Below, piece by piece: positions 48,931 to 57,053 of a stretch of 64,000 nt of DNA. The position numbers and the translations under genes are program-made. Within the stretch, counting starts at the first letter, position 1. Every line of letters begins with the position of its first letter. The stretch spans positions 62,001 through 126,000 of the forward strand of contig NZ_JACNMM010000005.1 in the NCBI RefSeq assembly GCF_020529025.1, read 5' to 3'. The notes below the pieces were generated by a model, which was not told the DNA's origin, did not search any database, and was given only the letters and a program-made list of their open reading frames with translations. This DNA comes from Oceaniglobus trochenteri (GTDB taxonomy: Bacteria; Pseudomonadota; Alphaproteobacteria; Rhodobacterales; Rhodobacteraceae).

Positions 48931-48939
48931 TTATCCACA
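48931..48939 (+). promoter_or_regulatory. Consensus DnaA box
   Basis: TTATCCACA, exact match to the DnaA 9-mer, in the 245-bp divergent gap between the DUF6456 and DUF6477 genes, followed by an AT-rich stretch to 49040. A 6-bp dyad (TTGCGC-CATTC-GCGCAA) lies at 49059-49075. No further exact boxes nearby, so this is not an origin. Confidence 0.5.
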
Positions 48940-49136
48940 GCTTCTGCCCCGACGCGAACAACCCTTGGTTGCATTTGTTATCAGATCGTTAACAAACGGC
49001 CGGCAGGTTGGAGATTGCTACCAAAACGTAAACGATTGCGTAGCCCACCGCGCGGCCTTTGCGCCATTCGCGCAACACACGTCACGGTTGTGCCAATCTT
49101 GCGCCACGGATTTGCCATATTCCACGGAGCGCACCG

Positions 49137-49427
49137 ATGACACAGCCCAGCCACCTTCCCCTTTCCGCCCTGCGCCGGCCGCGACTTCTGATCCGGGCGG
49201 CGCGCTTCGGCCTGGCCGATTACAACCGTACCCGCACCCTGTCGCGCATCCTGCCCGATACCGGGCCCGATGCCGATCCGCTGCCCCCCCTCCTGTCGCG
49301 CGAGGCCGATTGCGAGGCGCGCCGCAGGCAGGGCGATGCCACCTACAGTGTCGCCCGCCACGTCGAGATCCTCATCGCGCTCATGTCCGAGGCGAACCGC
49401 ACTGCCGGCGCGCAACCCGGCGCCTGA
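49137..49427 (+). CDS. DUF6477 family protein, 96 aa
   Basis: Small basic protein found in Rhodobacteraceae. LSALRRPRLLIRAARFGLADYNR near the N-terminus and YSVARHVEILIALMSEA near the C-terminus match the family pattern I know. Function unknown. The start MTQPSHLPL at 49137 has ACGGAGCG upstream. Just before the transporter operon, from which it is separated by 100 bp. Confidence 0.75.
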   Translation: MTQPSHLPLSALRRPRLLIRAARFGLADYNRTRTLSRILPDTGPDADPLPPLLSREADCEARRRQGDATYSVARHVEILIALMSEANRTAGAQPGA

Positions 49428-49527
49428 CCCCCCGGCTTCGCGGCCCCGCCGAAGGATTCCGGTTGCACTTTTCCCCCAGTCGTTGAAGCATCGCCAATGG
49501 ACAACACGGCGGGGGGACGCAGGACCG

Positions 49528-50394
49528 GTGTTTCGCAATTCTGAAACCGCGCGAGGGCTGACGCTCATCGCTCCGCCCGCGCTCTATGCACTCCTGCTGC
49601 TGGCCGTGCCGCTGCTGGCGATCTTCGCCTTCAGCTTCTGGTCGCAGGATTTCCTGACGATCGACTATACCCCGACCCTGAACAATTACCGCGAGGCGTT
49701 CAGCGAACCGCTCTATGCGCAACTTCTGCTGCGCTCGGTGCTGATCGCCGGGGCGGTGACACTGGCGACGGTGGTGCTGGCCTTTCCCATCGCCTATTTC
49801 GTGTCCTTCCATGTCGCGCCCAGCCGCAAGAGCCTCTGGATCTTCCTGATCACGATTCCCTTCTGGACCAGCTACCTGATCCGGGTTTTCCTGTGGAAGG
49901 TGATCCTGGGCTACAACGGCGTGCTGAATTCCTCGCTGCTCGGGCTCGGGGTGATAGACGAGCCGCTGACCTTCATCCTCTACAACGCCAATGCCGTGGT
50001 CATCACCCTGGCCCATGCCTTCGCGCCTTTCGCGATCCTGCCGATCTTTGTCAGCCTCGAAAAGATCGACCGCTCGCTTCTCGAAGCCTCGCGCGACCTG
50101 GGCGAAAACACCGTGATGACCTTCCTGCGCGTCACCCTGCCCCTTGCGGTGCCTGGGGTGGTGGCCGCCACCCTGATCGTCTTCATCCCCACCATCGGCG
50201 ATTACGTCACACCGCGCCTCGTGGGCGGGCCGAACGGGCTGATGATCGCGAACATGATCCAGACCCAGTTCCTGAAGCTGAACAATGCCCCCATGGGCGC
50301 GACGCTGGCCGTGATCGCCATGGGAATCGTCACGGTCCTGTCGCTGATCTTCATCTTCCTCAACCGCCGCTGGCTGAAAGGGCGCAAGACATGA
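49528..50394 (+). CDS. potB: ABC transporter permease, spermidine/putrescine type (PotB-like), 288 aa
   Basis: Inner-membrane subunit with six transmembrane helices and the EAA loop (LLEASRDLGENTVMTFLRVTLP), which docks the ATPase. The start is GTG at 49528 (VFRNSETARG) after AGGA. First gene of a coupled potB-potC-potA run; the stop overlaps the ATG of the next gene. Polyamine specificity is by family resemblance only. Confidence 0.88.
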   Translation: MFRNSETARGLTLIAPPALYALLLLAVPLLAIFAFSFWSQDFLTIDYTPTLNNYREAFSEPLYAQLLLRSVLIAGAVTLATVVLAFPIAYFVSFHVAPSRKSLWIFLITIPFWTSYLIRVFLWKVILGYNGVLNSSLLGLGVIDEPLTFILYNANAVVITLAHAFAPFAILPIFVSLEKIDRSLLEASRDLGENTVMTFLRVTLPLAVPGVVAATLIVFIPTIGDYVTPRLVGGPNGLMIANMIQTQFLKLNNAPMGATLAVIAMGIVTVLSLIFIFLNRRWLKGRKT

Positions 50395-51191
50395 CCTGGC
50401 TGCGCGGCTATGCCGTTCTCTACCTCGTGTTCCTCTATGCGCCCATCGTGCTGCTGCCGATCTTCGCCTTCAACGACAGCACGATCATCGCCTTTCCGCT
50501 TTCGGGCTTCACGACCCAGTGGTTCACCGAGATCCCCAACACCCCCGCCCTGGTGAAATCGGTACAGACCTCGCTGATCATCGCCGTCACCACGGCGCTG
50601 CTGTCGACCACGCTGGGCATCTGCGCGGCGCGTGCCGGGGCGAAATACAGCTTTCCGGGCAAGGCGCCCATGCTCGGCTTCATCATGCTGCCGCTGGTGC
50701 TGCCGGAAATCATCGTTGCCGTTTCGCTGCTGGTGGTGCTGCTGGCCCTTGGCCTGCCGCTGGGGGGCTGGACGGTGATCCTGGGGCATACGCTGATCTG
50801 CACCCCCTTCTGCATCGCGATCCTGAACTCGGCCTTCGGCAACCTCGATGCCTCGCTGGAAGAAGCCGCCTTCGACCTCGGCGAAACCCGCTGGTCCACC
50901 TTCCGGCTGATCACCCTGCCCCTTGTCATGCCCGGCATCATCTCGGCGCTGCTTATCTCCTTCACGATCAGCCTTGATGAGTTCATCATCGCCTTCTTCC
51001 TCACCGGCACCGAACCCACCCTGCCGGTCTATCTCTGGGGGCAACTCAGGTTTCCCCAGAAGATCCCGGTGGTCATGGCCCTGGGCACGATCCTCGTGGC
51101 GCTGTCGGTGATCCTGCTCACCATCGCCGAAATCGCCCGCCGTCGCGGCATCGCACGCGCGGGCGGCAAAGACACCGGAGGCTTTTTGTGA
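50391..51191 (+). CDS. potC: ABC transporter permease (PotC-like), 266 aa
   Basis: Second permease with six helices and the EAA loop LEEAAFDLGETRWSTFRLITLP. ATG 50391 overlaps the potB stop. Its stop overlaps the GTG of the ATPase gene. Conserved TISLDEFIIAFFLTG segment is characteristic of the PotC group. Confidence 0.88.
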   Translation: MTWLRGYAVLYLVFLYAPIVLLPIFAFNDSTIIAFPLSGFTTQWFTEIPNTPALVKSVQTSLIIAVTTALLSTTLGICAARAGAKYSFPGKAPMLGFIMLPLVLPEIIVAVSLLVVLLALGLPLGGWTVILGHTLICTPFCIAILNSAFGNLDASLEEAAFDLGETRWSTFRLITLPLVMPGIISALLISFTISLDEFIIAFFLTGTEPTLPVYLWGQLRFPQKIPVVMALGTILVALSVILLTIAEIARRRGIARAGGKDTGGFL

Positions 51192-52282
51192 AAGACACCT
51201 CGCCACCACCGCCCATCGTTTCCCTACGCGCGGTGCAGAAATACTATGGCACCTACCACGCCCTGCGCGGCATCGACCTCGACATCGGCGAAGGCGAATT
51301 CTTCTCGCTGCTCGGCCCCTCGGGCTGCGGCAAGACGACCCTGCTGCGCACCATCGCCGGGTTCGAGGACATCTCCGAAGGAACCCTCCTGCTTTCGGGC
51401 CAGGACATGTCGGGCGTTCCGGCCAACAAGCGGCCCACCAACATGGTGTTCCAAAGCTATGCGATCTTTCCCCACCTCAGCGTGGCCGAGAACGTCGCCT
51501 TCGGACTGCGCCGCCGCAGCGACCTGAGCAAGCAGGCCCGCCAGGTCATGGTGGAAGAGGCGCTCGACATGGTGGGCCTCGGGGGCTACGGCGCCCGCGC
51601 CGCCCATGCCCTGTCCGGCGGGCAGCGCCAACGGGTGGCCCTGGCCCGCGCCCTGATCCTGAAACCCAAGGTGCTGCTGCTGGACGAACCGCTCAGCGCG
51701 CTCGACAAGAAACTGCGCGAGCAGATGCAGAACGAGCTGCGCCGCCTCCAACGCCACGTCGGAATCACCTTCGTCCTCGTCACCCACGACCAGGAAGAAG
51801 CCCTCATCATGTCCGACCGGATCGCGGTGATGTTCGAAGGCGAAATCGCCCAGCTGGCCGATCCGCAAACCCTCTACCGCCGCCCGCTGTCGCGCCGGGT
51901 GGCCGATTTCATCGGCGTGATGAACTTCCTGCCCGCAAGGGCCACTGAAACCGGAGCCGAAATCTCGGGCCTCGGGCGCGCCACCATCACCCCCGAACAA
52001 TGCCCCGCCGGGCCACTGTCCGGCGACTGCACCATCGGCATCCGCCCCGAAACCATGTCGATCCTCTTCGGAGACGAGCCGGCCCCCGCCAGCGAAACCC
52101 GCGGCCTGGTCCACGAACTCGCCTATTACGGCGACATGACCTATTACGACATCCTGCTCGACGGTGTGGAAAAGCCGGTCACCCTCTCCATGAAGAACCT
52201 CGTCGGCCGCCGCGTGCTGGAACGGGGCGAAACAGCGCGAATCTCATGGGACGAACGCGCATTGGTGGCCTTCGCAAATTAA
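51188..52282 (+). CDS. potA: ABC transporter ATP-binding protein (PotA-like), 364 aa
   Basis: ATPase with Walker A GPSGCGKTT, signature LSGGQRQRVALARAL, Walker B LLLDEPLSALD and a C-terminal TOBE domain (about 280-355). Start GTG at 51188. A binding protein gene (potD) is missing from this cluster and from the window, unlike the typical four-gene operon. Ends before the inverted element pair. Confidence 0.9.
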   Translation: MKDTSPPPPIVSLRAVQKYYGTYHALRGIDLDIGEGEFFSLLGPSGCGKTTLLRTIAGFEDISEGTLLLSGQDMSGVPANKRPTNMVFQSYAIFPHLSVAENVAFGLRRRSDLSKQARQVMVEEALDMVGLGGYGARAAHALSGGQRQRVALARALILKPKVLLLDEPLSALDKKLREQMQNELRRLQRHVGITFVLVTHDQEEALIMSDRIAVMFEGEIAQLADPQTLYRRPLSRRVADFIGVMNFLPARATETGAEISGLGRATITPEQCPAGPLSGDCTIGIRPETMSILFGDEPAPASETRGLVHELAYYGDMTYYDILLDGVEKPVTLSMKNLVGRRVLERGETARISWDERALVAFAN

Positions 52283-52290
52283 CTTTCAGT

Positions 52291-52373
52291 GCCTCCGGCG
52301 GGGATATTTCGGGACCAAAGATGGTGAAGACCCGCCCTTTCATCTTTGGTCCCGAAATATCCCCGCCGGAGGC
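52291..52373. repeat. Perfect 33-bp inverted pair of dispersed elements, type A
   Basis: Arms 52291-52323 and 52341-52373 are exact reverse complements (33/33) around a 17-nt loop. Each has the GCCTCCGGCGGGGATATTT core, spacer CGGG and ACCAAAGATG end. It lies 8 nt after the potA stop; the minus arm is in sense with rlmB. Confidence 0.85.
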
Positions 52374-52484
52374 TCCCGCCGCTGACAACGGCGCCACCGC
52401 CGGAACCGGCTCGGGCCCCCGCGTCAGGCGGAACCGAAAAAACGAATGGCGCGTCAGCGCCGCCTTCCTGTTCAAATCCGCCAC

Positions 52485-52513
52485 AAAAAAACGCCCGAAG
52501 TAAACTTCGGGCG
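52485..52513 (-). terminator. Strong intrinsic terminator, minus strand
   Basis: CGCCCGAAGT/ACTTCGGGCG 10-bp stem (52492-52513) followed on the minus strand by seven T. It sits 128 nt after the rlmB stop, so the rlmB transcript has a long 3' UTR or a separate small RNA ends here. 52374-52484 has no feature I can name. Confidence 0.88.
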
Positions 52514-52641
52514 CCAGGTTCGGAACGAGGGACAGTGAAGGACAGTTCGGGGGTTCCGACCCCGCGTCCTGACTGTGATATGGGGGCCACTTCGGCGCAA
52601 AAAAGAACACCTCGCCCTTTCGTGATCGCCTGGGCGTGCCC

Positions 52642-53436
52642 CTACCGCTGTGCTGCCGCGTAAAGCGCCACCGCCGCCGCGTTCGACACGTTGAGCGAGC
52701 CAAAGCCCCCCGCGGCCGGAATCCGCACGACCCGGTCACATGTCTCGCGGGTCTTCTCGCGCATGCCCGGGCCCTCGGCCCCCAGAACCAGCGCAACGGC
52801 ATGGCCCTTCAGCGGCTCCAGCGCCTCGCCCAGGGTGCCCTCGCCCGTGCCGTCCAGTCCGATCAGCGCATAGCCCATGGTCCGCAACCGCTCCATCGCA
52901 TCGGCCAGGTTGGTGACGCGCAGATAGGGCTGGCGTTCCAGCGCGCCCGAAGCCGTCTTGGCCAGCGCGCCCGTCTCAGGCGCCGAATGGCGGGCCGGGG
53001 CGATCACCGCGCAGGCGCCGAACACCTCGGCACTGCGCAGCACCGCGCCCACGTTGTGCGGGTCGCTGACGCGGTCCAGCACCACGACGATCGGCAGCCG
53101 CCCTTCGGGTGCGATGCAGCGTTCCTCGATGCTGCCCCAGTGCAGCGGCTTGACCTCAAGCGCGGCCCCCTGGTGCACCGATCCCGGATCCAGCGGCGCA
53201 GTGAACTTGCGCGGGTCCACCACCTCGGGCTCGATTCCCGACTCACTCACTGCATCGCCCAGGCGGTCCAGCGCATTGCGGGTCACCACCAGCCGCAGCC
53301 GCACCCTTGCCGGGTTCAGCAAGGCATCCCGCACCGCGTGCAATCCGAACAGCCACACCGTTTCGGCCGCCGCCGCCCGCTTGCCCCGTTCCTTTTCCAC
53401 CACCCACTTCGGTTTTTTCATCTCTGATCGCCCCAT
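52642..53436 (-). CDS. rlmB: 23S rRNA (guanosine-2'-O-)-methyltransferase RlmB / TrmH family, 264 aa
   Basis: SPOUT methyltransferase modifying the ribosomal P-loop region. An N-terminal substrate-binding domain with LFGLHAVRDAL, then the knot motifs VLDRVSDPHNVGAVLRSAEVFG, VLGAEGPGM and SLNVSNAAAVALYA. The start at 53436 was kept; MKKPKWVV five codons inside is also possible. Near tRNA-Tyr, on the opposite strand. Confidence 0.92.
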   Translation of the reverse strand: MGRSEMKKPKWVVEKERGKRAAAAETVWLFGLHAVRDALLNPARVRLRLVVTRNALDRLGDAVSESGIEPEVVDPRKFTAPLDPGSVHQGAALEVKPLHWGSIEERCIAPEGRLPIVVVLDRVSDPHNVGAVLRSAEVFGACAVIAPARHSAPETGALAKTASGALERQPYLRVTNLADAMERLRTMGYALIGLDGTGEGTLGEALEPLKGHAVALVLGAEGPGMREKTRETCDRVVRIPAAGGFGSLNVSNAAAVALYAAAQR

Positions 53437-53516
53437 TTCGCCTGCCTTTGGCCTAGCCCGAAAGTGCCACCTTGGCCAGAGCCCGCACCATCGTAACGAA
53501 ACGCTGAAATTCGCTC

Positions 53517-53545
53517 TTGACGCTGAATCCCAGCGCCGGTATCCA
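53517..53545 (+). promoter_or_regulatory. Promoter of tRNA-Tyr
   Basis: TTGACG, 17-nt spacer, TATCCA, 32 nt before the mature tRNA. Same hexamer and spacing as the tRNA-Asp promoters. Confidence 0.65.
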
Positions 53546-53577
53546 CCCCCACGCTGACCCGGTCATCCGGTTCAAGT

Positions 53578-53661
53578 GGGCGACAGGCCGCAAGGTGTGG
53601 CAGGGGACTGTAACTCCCTCGCGGAGACGCACGCCAGGTTCGATTCCTGGGTCGCCCACCA
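53578..53661 (+). tRNA. tRNA-Tyr (GTA), class II, unusual D-arm
   Basis: Acceptor GGGCGAC/GTCGCCC, discriminator A, encoded CCA. Anticodon stem GGGGA/TCCCT around CTGTAAC, anticodon GTA. Variable arm with a GCG-GAGA-CGC hairpin, T-arm CCAGG-TTCGATT-CCTGG; 84 nt. The D-arm GCCG/TGGC carries A at position 8 and C at position 14 in place of the near-universal U8 and A14, if aligned in the standard way. Confidence 0.9.
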
Positions 53662-54467
53662 CTTTATCCGGTGGCCTCTATCTCCTATAGTAGAATGTCG
53701 TAGCCTTGGCCCCGGCGGCCCATCCTCCATTCAAGTACCACCAAGAGAATGCTCGCGAGATTGGCGAGCGTCGGCCCGGGCCTTGGGGCTCCGCCCGCCA
53801 TCGCCCGGGCCAGCCCGCTTCGAGGCACATGCTTTTCAGATCTTTCACGGCGTCCGGGCAAGCGATCCACGAAAACAGGAGTTCTGATTGCTTCAGCAGG
53901 GATATCGAACTTCGCCAGGTCGCCCGGACGCCGTCCCTGAATTGTACCGCGTCTGTTATAGAGGACAACGGAATCGCGGTCGGCATCCGCTCAGAATGCT
54001 GGAAGCCCACCAATAACACGCGAGAAGAGCCCGAAGCTTCGTGGCGGCAGTGCGGGGAGCGAATTCGCCAAATGCTCGAACCATGGCGGTTCAGCTCCTC
54101 TCTCCTCCTTTCGGATAGACCAAGGCGAACAACTCCAGCGCAGTTCTTGGCCCAGCCTTGTCCATCGCGAGGACAATCTCTCGAAACAGCGCTGTACCCC
54201 CGGTCCAACTTTTTCGGCAGATTGAAGAACCATCGACGTCCACCCCGTCTGTCATCCGCAAAAGACGGTCCGTTTTCATGTTGCCGCGCTGACGCGCCAT
54301 GAACAACGTTTTCCCATCAACGGACCCGTCTGCCAACAATCCAACCAGATGTTCTGGCATCCTGGGACTAACGCCTTCGGCTTGTCTGAAAAGTGGTTGC
54401 AAAAGGTCCAGAGTCACAAAGACCGCCAGCGGCGGTCTCGGTAAGTAGCTTGCGCTATTGGTAATTT
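53662..54467. other. Low-GC islet between convergent tRNA-Tyr and tRNA-Asn, no confident gene
   Basis: About 800 bp with visibly lower GC (near 55%) and different word use from its neighbours. Frames open on both strands, but none is recognised. On the minus strand a frame ending at 54091 has MARQRGNMKTDRLLRM and ALELFALVYPKGGERS; an ATG at 54082 follows AAAGGAGGAGAGAGGAG and opens a 42-codon frame; a third stretch ends at 53678. The pattern suggests decayed foreign DNA. No integrase or flanking repeat was seen. Confidence 0.5.
54420..54438 (-). terminator. Terminator of tRNA-Asn
   Basis: AGACCGCC-AGC-GGCGGTCT, a perfect 8-bp stem, 30 nt after the tRNA on the minus strand, with a short TT(GTG) tail. 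Confidence 0.65.
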
Positions 54468-54542
54468 TGGCTCCGGCGGTAGGGATCGAACCTACGACCA
54501 ATTGATTAACAGTCAACTGCTCTACCGCTGAGCTACGCCGGA
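54468..54542 (-). tRNA. tRNA-Asn (GTT)
   Basis: Minus strand: acceptor TCCGGCG/CGCCGGA, discriminator G, encoded CCA. Anticodon stem GTTGA/TCAAT around CTGTTAA, anticodon GTT. 75 nt with a standard D-arm (GCTCAGCGGTAGAGC). Confidence 0.97.
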
Positions 54543-54552
54543 CCATGCGGGG

Positions 54553-54581
54553 GTCATAGCAATAGCTGTCGGGAGCGTCCA
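54553..54581 (-). promoter_or_regulatory. Probable promoter of tRNA-Asn
   Basis: Minus strand TGGACG, 17-nt spacer, TATGAC, ending 10 nt before the tRNA. A weaker match to the pattern of the other tRNA promoters in the window. Confidence 0.45.
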
Positions 54582-54591
54582 GAGGATTTTG

Positions 54592-55518
54592 TCAGAAATT
54601 TCCGCTTCTTTTGAAAACCGCAGTGGGAAGCGGTTCAGGATCCGCGAAGGCCTGCTTTTTCACCACGAGATCAACGAGATGGGCCAGGACGTTGCGGCGG
54701 GCCGCGCCCTGTAGCGCCGGGGTGAGGCCGGTATAGACGGCACTGGTGATCGCCTCGATCGTCTGCGGCGAATCCGTCAGGCTGGCGCGGATCTGTTCGG
54801 TGCGCGCCAGGCGATGGGCGATCAACCCGTCGATCCGCGCGGCGGGATCGGGCACAGGCGCTCCGTGGCCCGGCAACAAGACCCTGGCACCCTGCCCCTT
54901 GAGCTTGCGGCAGGAGGCCAGGTACTCGGTCAGGTCACCATCGGGCGGCGAGATCAGCGAGCTTGACCATCCCATGACCAGATCGCCGGTGAACAGGATG
55001 TCGCCCAGGGCGAAGCACAGGTGATTGCCCATATGCCCGGGGGTGTGCAGCGCCTGCATCGACCAGCCCTGCCCCGCGATCCTGTCGCCATCGCGAAGGA
55101 TCGTGTCCGGTGCGAAGGCGGTATCGACGCCCTCACCGCCGCCGGCCATGCCCGTGGCGGCAAGGCGTTGCATTGCCGGGCTGCGGCCCGCGCCTGCCGG
55201 CCCGAAGGCGCAGACCGGTGCGCCTGTGCGGCGGGCAAACTCGCGCGCCAGCGGCGAATGGTCGAGATGCGCGTGGGTGACGAGGATCTGCACCACACGC
55301 TCGCCCGCCAATGCCTGTTCGATCGCGGCCAGGTGCGCGGGGTCGCGCGGCCCCGGGTCGATCAGCGCCACATCGCCCTGCCCCACGACATAGGTATTGG
55401 TGCCCCGAAAGGTCATCGCCGAGGGGTTGGGTGCGAGGATGCGGCGCACGCCCGGCGCCACCTCCTGCGCCAGGCCCACCGGCGGATCGAAATCCGCCTG
55501 CCCCATGTCGTCCTGCAT
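54592..55518 (-). CDS. MBL-fold metallo-hydrolase (LACTB2-like), 308 aa
   Basis: Zinc hydrolase with HAHLDH (82-87), PGHMGNH around 167, D of FTGDLVMG and the C-terminal H. A winged-helix-like extension at about 240-308 matches the LACTB2 group, some of which are endoribonucleases. The start at 55518 (MQDDMGQ) is chosen because GGGGGA is six bases upstream; MAMQDD at 55524 is too close to it. Divergent from the kinase gene. Confidence 0.85.
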   Translation of the reverse strand: MQDDMGQADFDPPVGLAQEVAPGVRRILAPNPSAMTFRGTNTYVVGQGDVALIDPGPRDPAHLAAIEQALAGERVVQILVTHAHLDHSPLAREFARRTGAPVCAFGPAGAGRSPAMQRLAATGMAGGGEGVDTAFAPDTILRDGDRIAGQGWSMQALHTPGHMGNHLCFALGDILFTGDLVMGWSSSLISPPDGDLTEYLASCRKLKGQGARVLLPGHGAPVPDPAARIDGLIAHRLARTEQIRASLTDSPQTIEAITSAVYTGLTPALQGAARRNVLAHLVDLVVKKQAFADPEPLPTAVFKRSGNF

Positions 55519-55564
55519 CGCCATTCCCCCTTTCTTGCCCCGCACCGGCACGATAGCAAGGGAC

Positions 55565-56887
55565 ATGACCTTTGCCTGGCTCAAACGATATGCGCCACGC
55601 TCGCTCTACGGGCGGGCGGCGCTGATTCTCCTGACGCCGGTGATCGTGATCCAGCTTGTCGTCGCCATCGTCTTCATTCAACGCCACTACGAGGATGTAA
55701 CCGAACAGATGAGCCGCAACGTCGCGCTGGAGTTGCGGTTCCTGGCCGACCAGGTCGATGCCGCGCCCGGACCGGCGGCGGCCCTCACCGACACCGCCGC
55801 CCTGTCCGGTGCCCTGGGGATCGAACTGTCCCTGGCCGAGCGGCGCGCCCGGCTGGCCGATCGGCGGCGGTTCTACGACTGGTCGGGGCGGCGCGTCATC
55901 GACACTCTGCGCGCCGAACTGCCGGATGTCCGCTGGATCGACCTGGCCAGCGACGACAAGAGGGTGGCCCTGGGAATGGACAGCCCCCACGGCACGCTTG
56001 AAATCGGCTTTCCCCGTTCGCGTGTCTCGGCCTCGAATCCGCATCAGCTTCTGGTGCTGATGGTGGGGGTCAGCTTGCTGATGACGGTGATCGCCTTCCT
56101 GTTCCTGCGCAATCAGGTGCGCCCGATTCACCGCTTGGCCCAGGCGGCCGAAGCCTTCGGACGAGGACGCGCCCTGCCCTACCGCCCCTCGGGCGCGACC
56201 GAGGTGCGCCTAGCGGGCCAGGCCTTCCTGGACATGCGCAACCGGATCGAGCGGCAGATCGAACAGCGCACCATCATGCTCTCGGGGGTCAGCCATGATC
56301 TGCGCACGCCCCTGACCCGGCTGAAACTGGGCCTTTCGATGCTCGAGCCTGACCCCGACACCGAAGACCTGCTTGGTGATGTGCGCGACATGGAGGCGAT
56401 GCTGGATTCCTTCCTCGGGTTCGCGCAGCTCGATTCGCTGGACGACCCCGAGCCGGTCGACCCCGCCGAACTGCTTGAAACGCTTGCACGGGGCGCGGCG
56501 CGGGCCGGCCAGAACGTGACGGTCAGCGGCACCTGCCCGACCGGGCCGGTGCTGCTGCGGCCCATGGCGGTGCAGCGGGCGCTCGAGAACCTGATCGGCA
56601 ACGCCGTGCGCCATGCCGACCGGGTGGAACTGTCCTGTGTCGTGGGCGAAAGGGCCGTGGTCTTCCGGGTCGAGGATGACGGCCCCGGTATCGATCCGGC
56701 GGTGCGCGAAGAAGCGATGAAGCCCTTCACCCGGCTCGACACCGCCCGCGGTCAGAACCGCGGCGGCAACGTGGGGCTGGGCCTGTCCATTGCCATCGAC
56801 ATCGCCCGCCAGCATGGCGGTACGCTTCGCCTTGAAACCAGCGAAAGAATGGGCGGGCTGCGGGCCGAACTGGTGTTGGCCCGCTAA
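55565..56887 (+). CDS. EnvZ-like sensor histidine kinase, 440 aa
   Basis: Two transmembrane helices (about 18-38 and 161-182) flank a periplasmic sensor of about 120 residues. HAMP domain (183-235), phospho-accepting H244 in SHDLRTPLTRLKL, and an ATPase domain (NLIGNAVRHA, GNVGLGLSIAIDIA). It resembles the osmosensor EnvZ; the partner regulator (OmpR) is not adjacent, so it may lie elsewhere. Confidence 0.88.
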   Translation: MTFAWLKRYAPRSLYGRAALILLTPVIVIQLVVAIVFIQRHYEDVTEQMSRNVALELRFLADQVDAAPGPAAALTDTAALSGALGIELSLAERRARLADRRRFYDWSGRRVIDTLRAELPDVRWIDLASDDKRVALGMDSPHGTLEIGFPRSRVSASNPHQLLVLMVGVSLLMTVIAFLFLRNQVRPIHRLAQAAEAFGRGRALPYRPSGATEVRLAGQAFLDMRNRIERQIEQRTIMLSGVSHDLRTPLTRLKLGLSMLEPDPDTEDLLGDVRDMEAMLDSFLGFAQLDSLDDPEPVDPAELLETLARGAARAGQNVTVSGTCPTGPVLLRPMAVQRALENLIGNAVRHADRVELSCVVGERAVVFRVEDDGPGIDPAVREEAMKPFTRLDTARGQNRGGNVGLGLSIAIDIARQHGGTLRLETSERMGGLRAELVLAR

Positions 56888-57053
56888 TCGTTCCACCGCG
56901 CCAGAGGGCGCGCCGCGTTTTGGAAAAGCGGATTGCAGTGGCGGGTCATGCCCTCGCCCGCTTCACAGGGGCAAGATGGCGCCCGGTGTTATTCAGGCAT
57001 ACCCTAGCGCGGCGGGCGAACGGCATCGAAAGTGCCCGCGCAGGGCGGCGCCA

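Noticed and set aside
48892-49136. Possible replication origin at the DnaA box
   Set aside because: Only one exact box and none of the usual origin neighbours (dnaA, parAB, hemE, gidA).
53453-53662. Minus-strand frame covering tRNA-Tyr
   Set aside because: It reads through a structured tRNA gene; such GIEPG-type peptides are classic tRNA-antisense artefacts.
53662-54467. Integrative element with att sites at the tRNA genes
   Set aside because: No integrase and no repeat of either tRNA 3' end was found; kept only as a low-GC islet.
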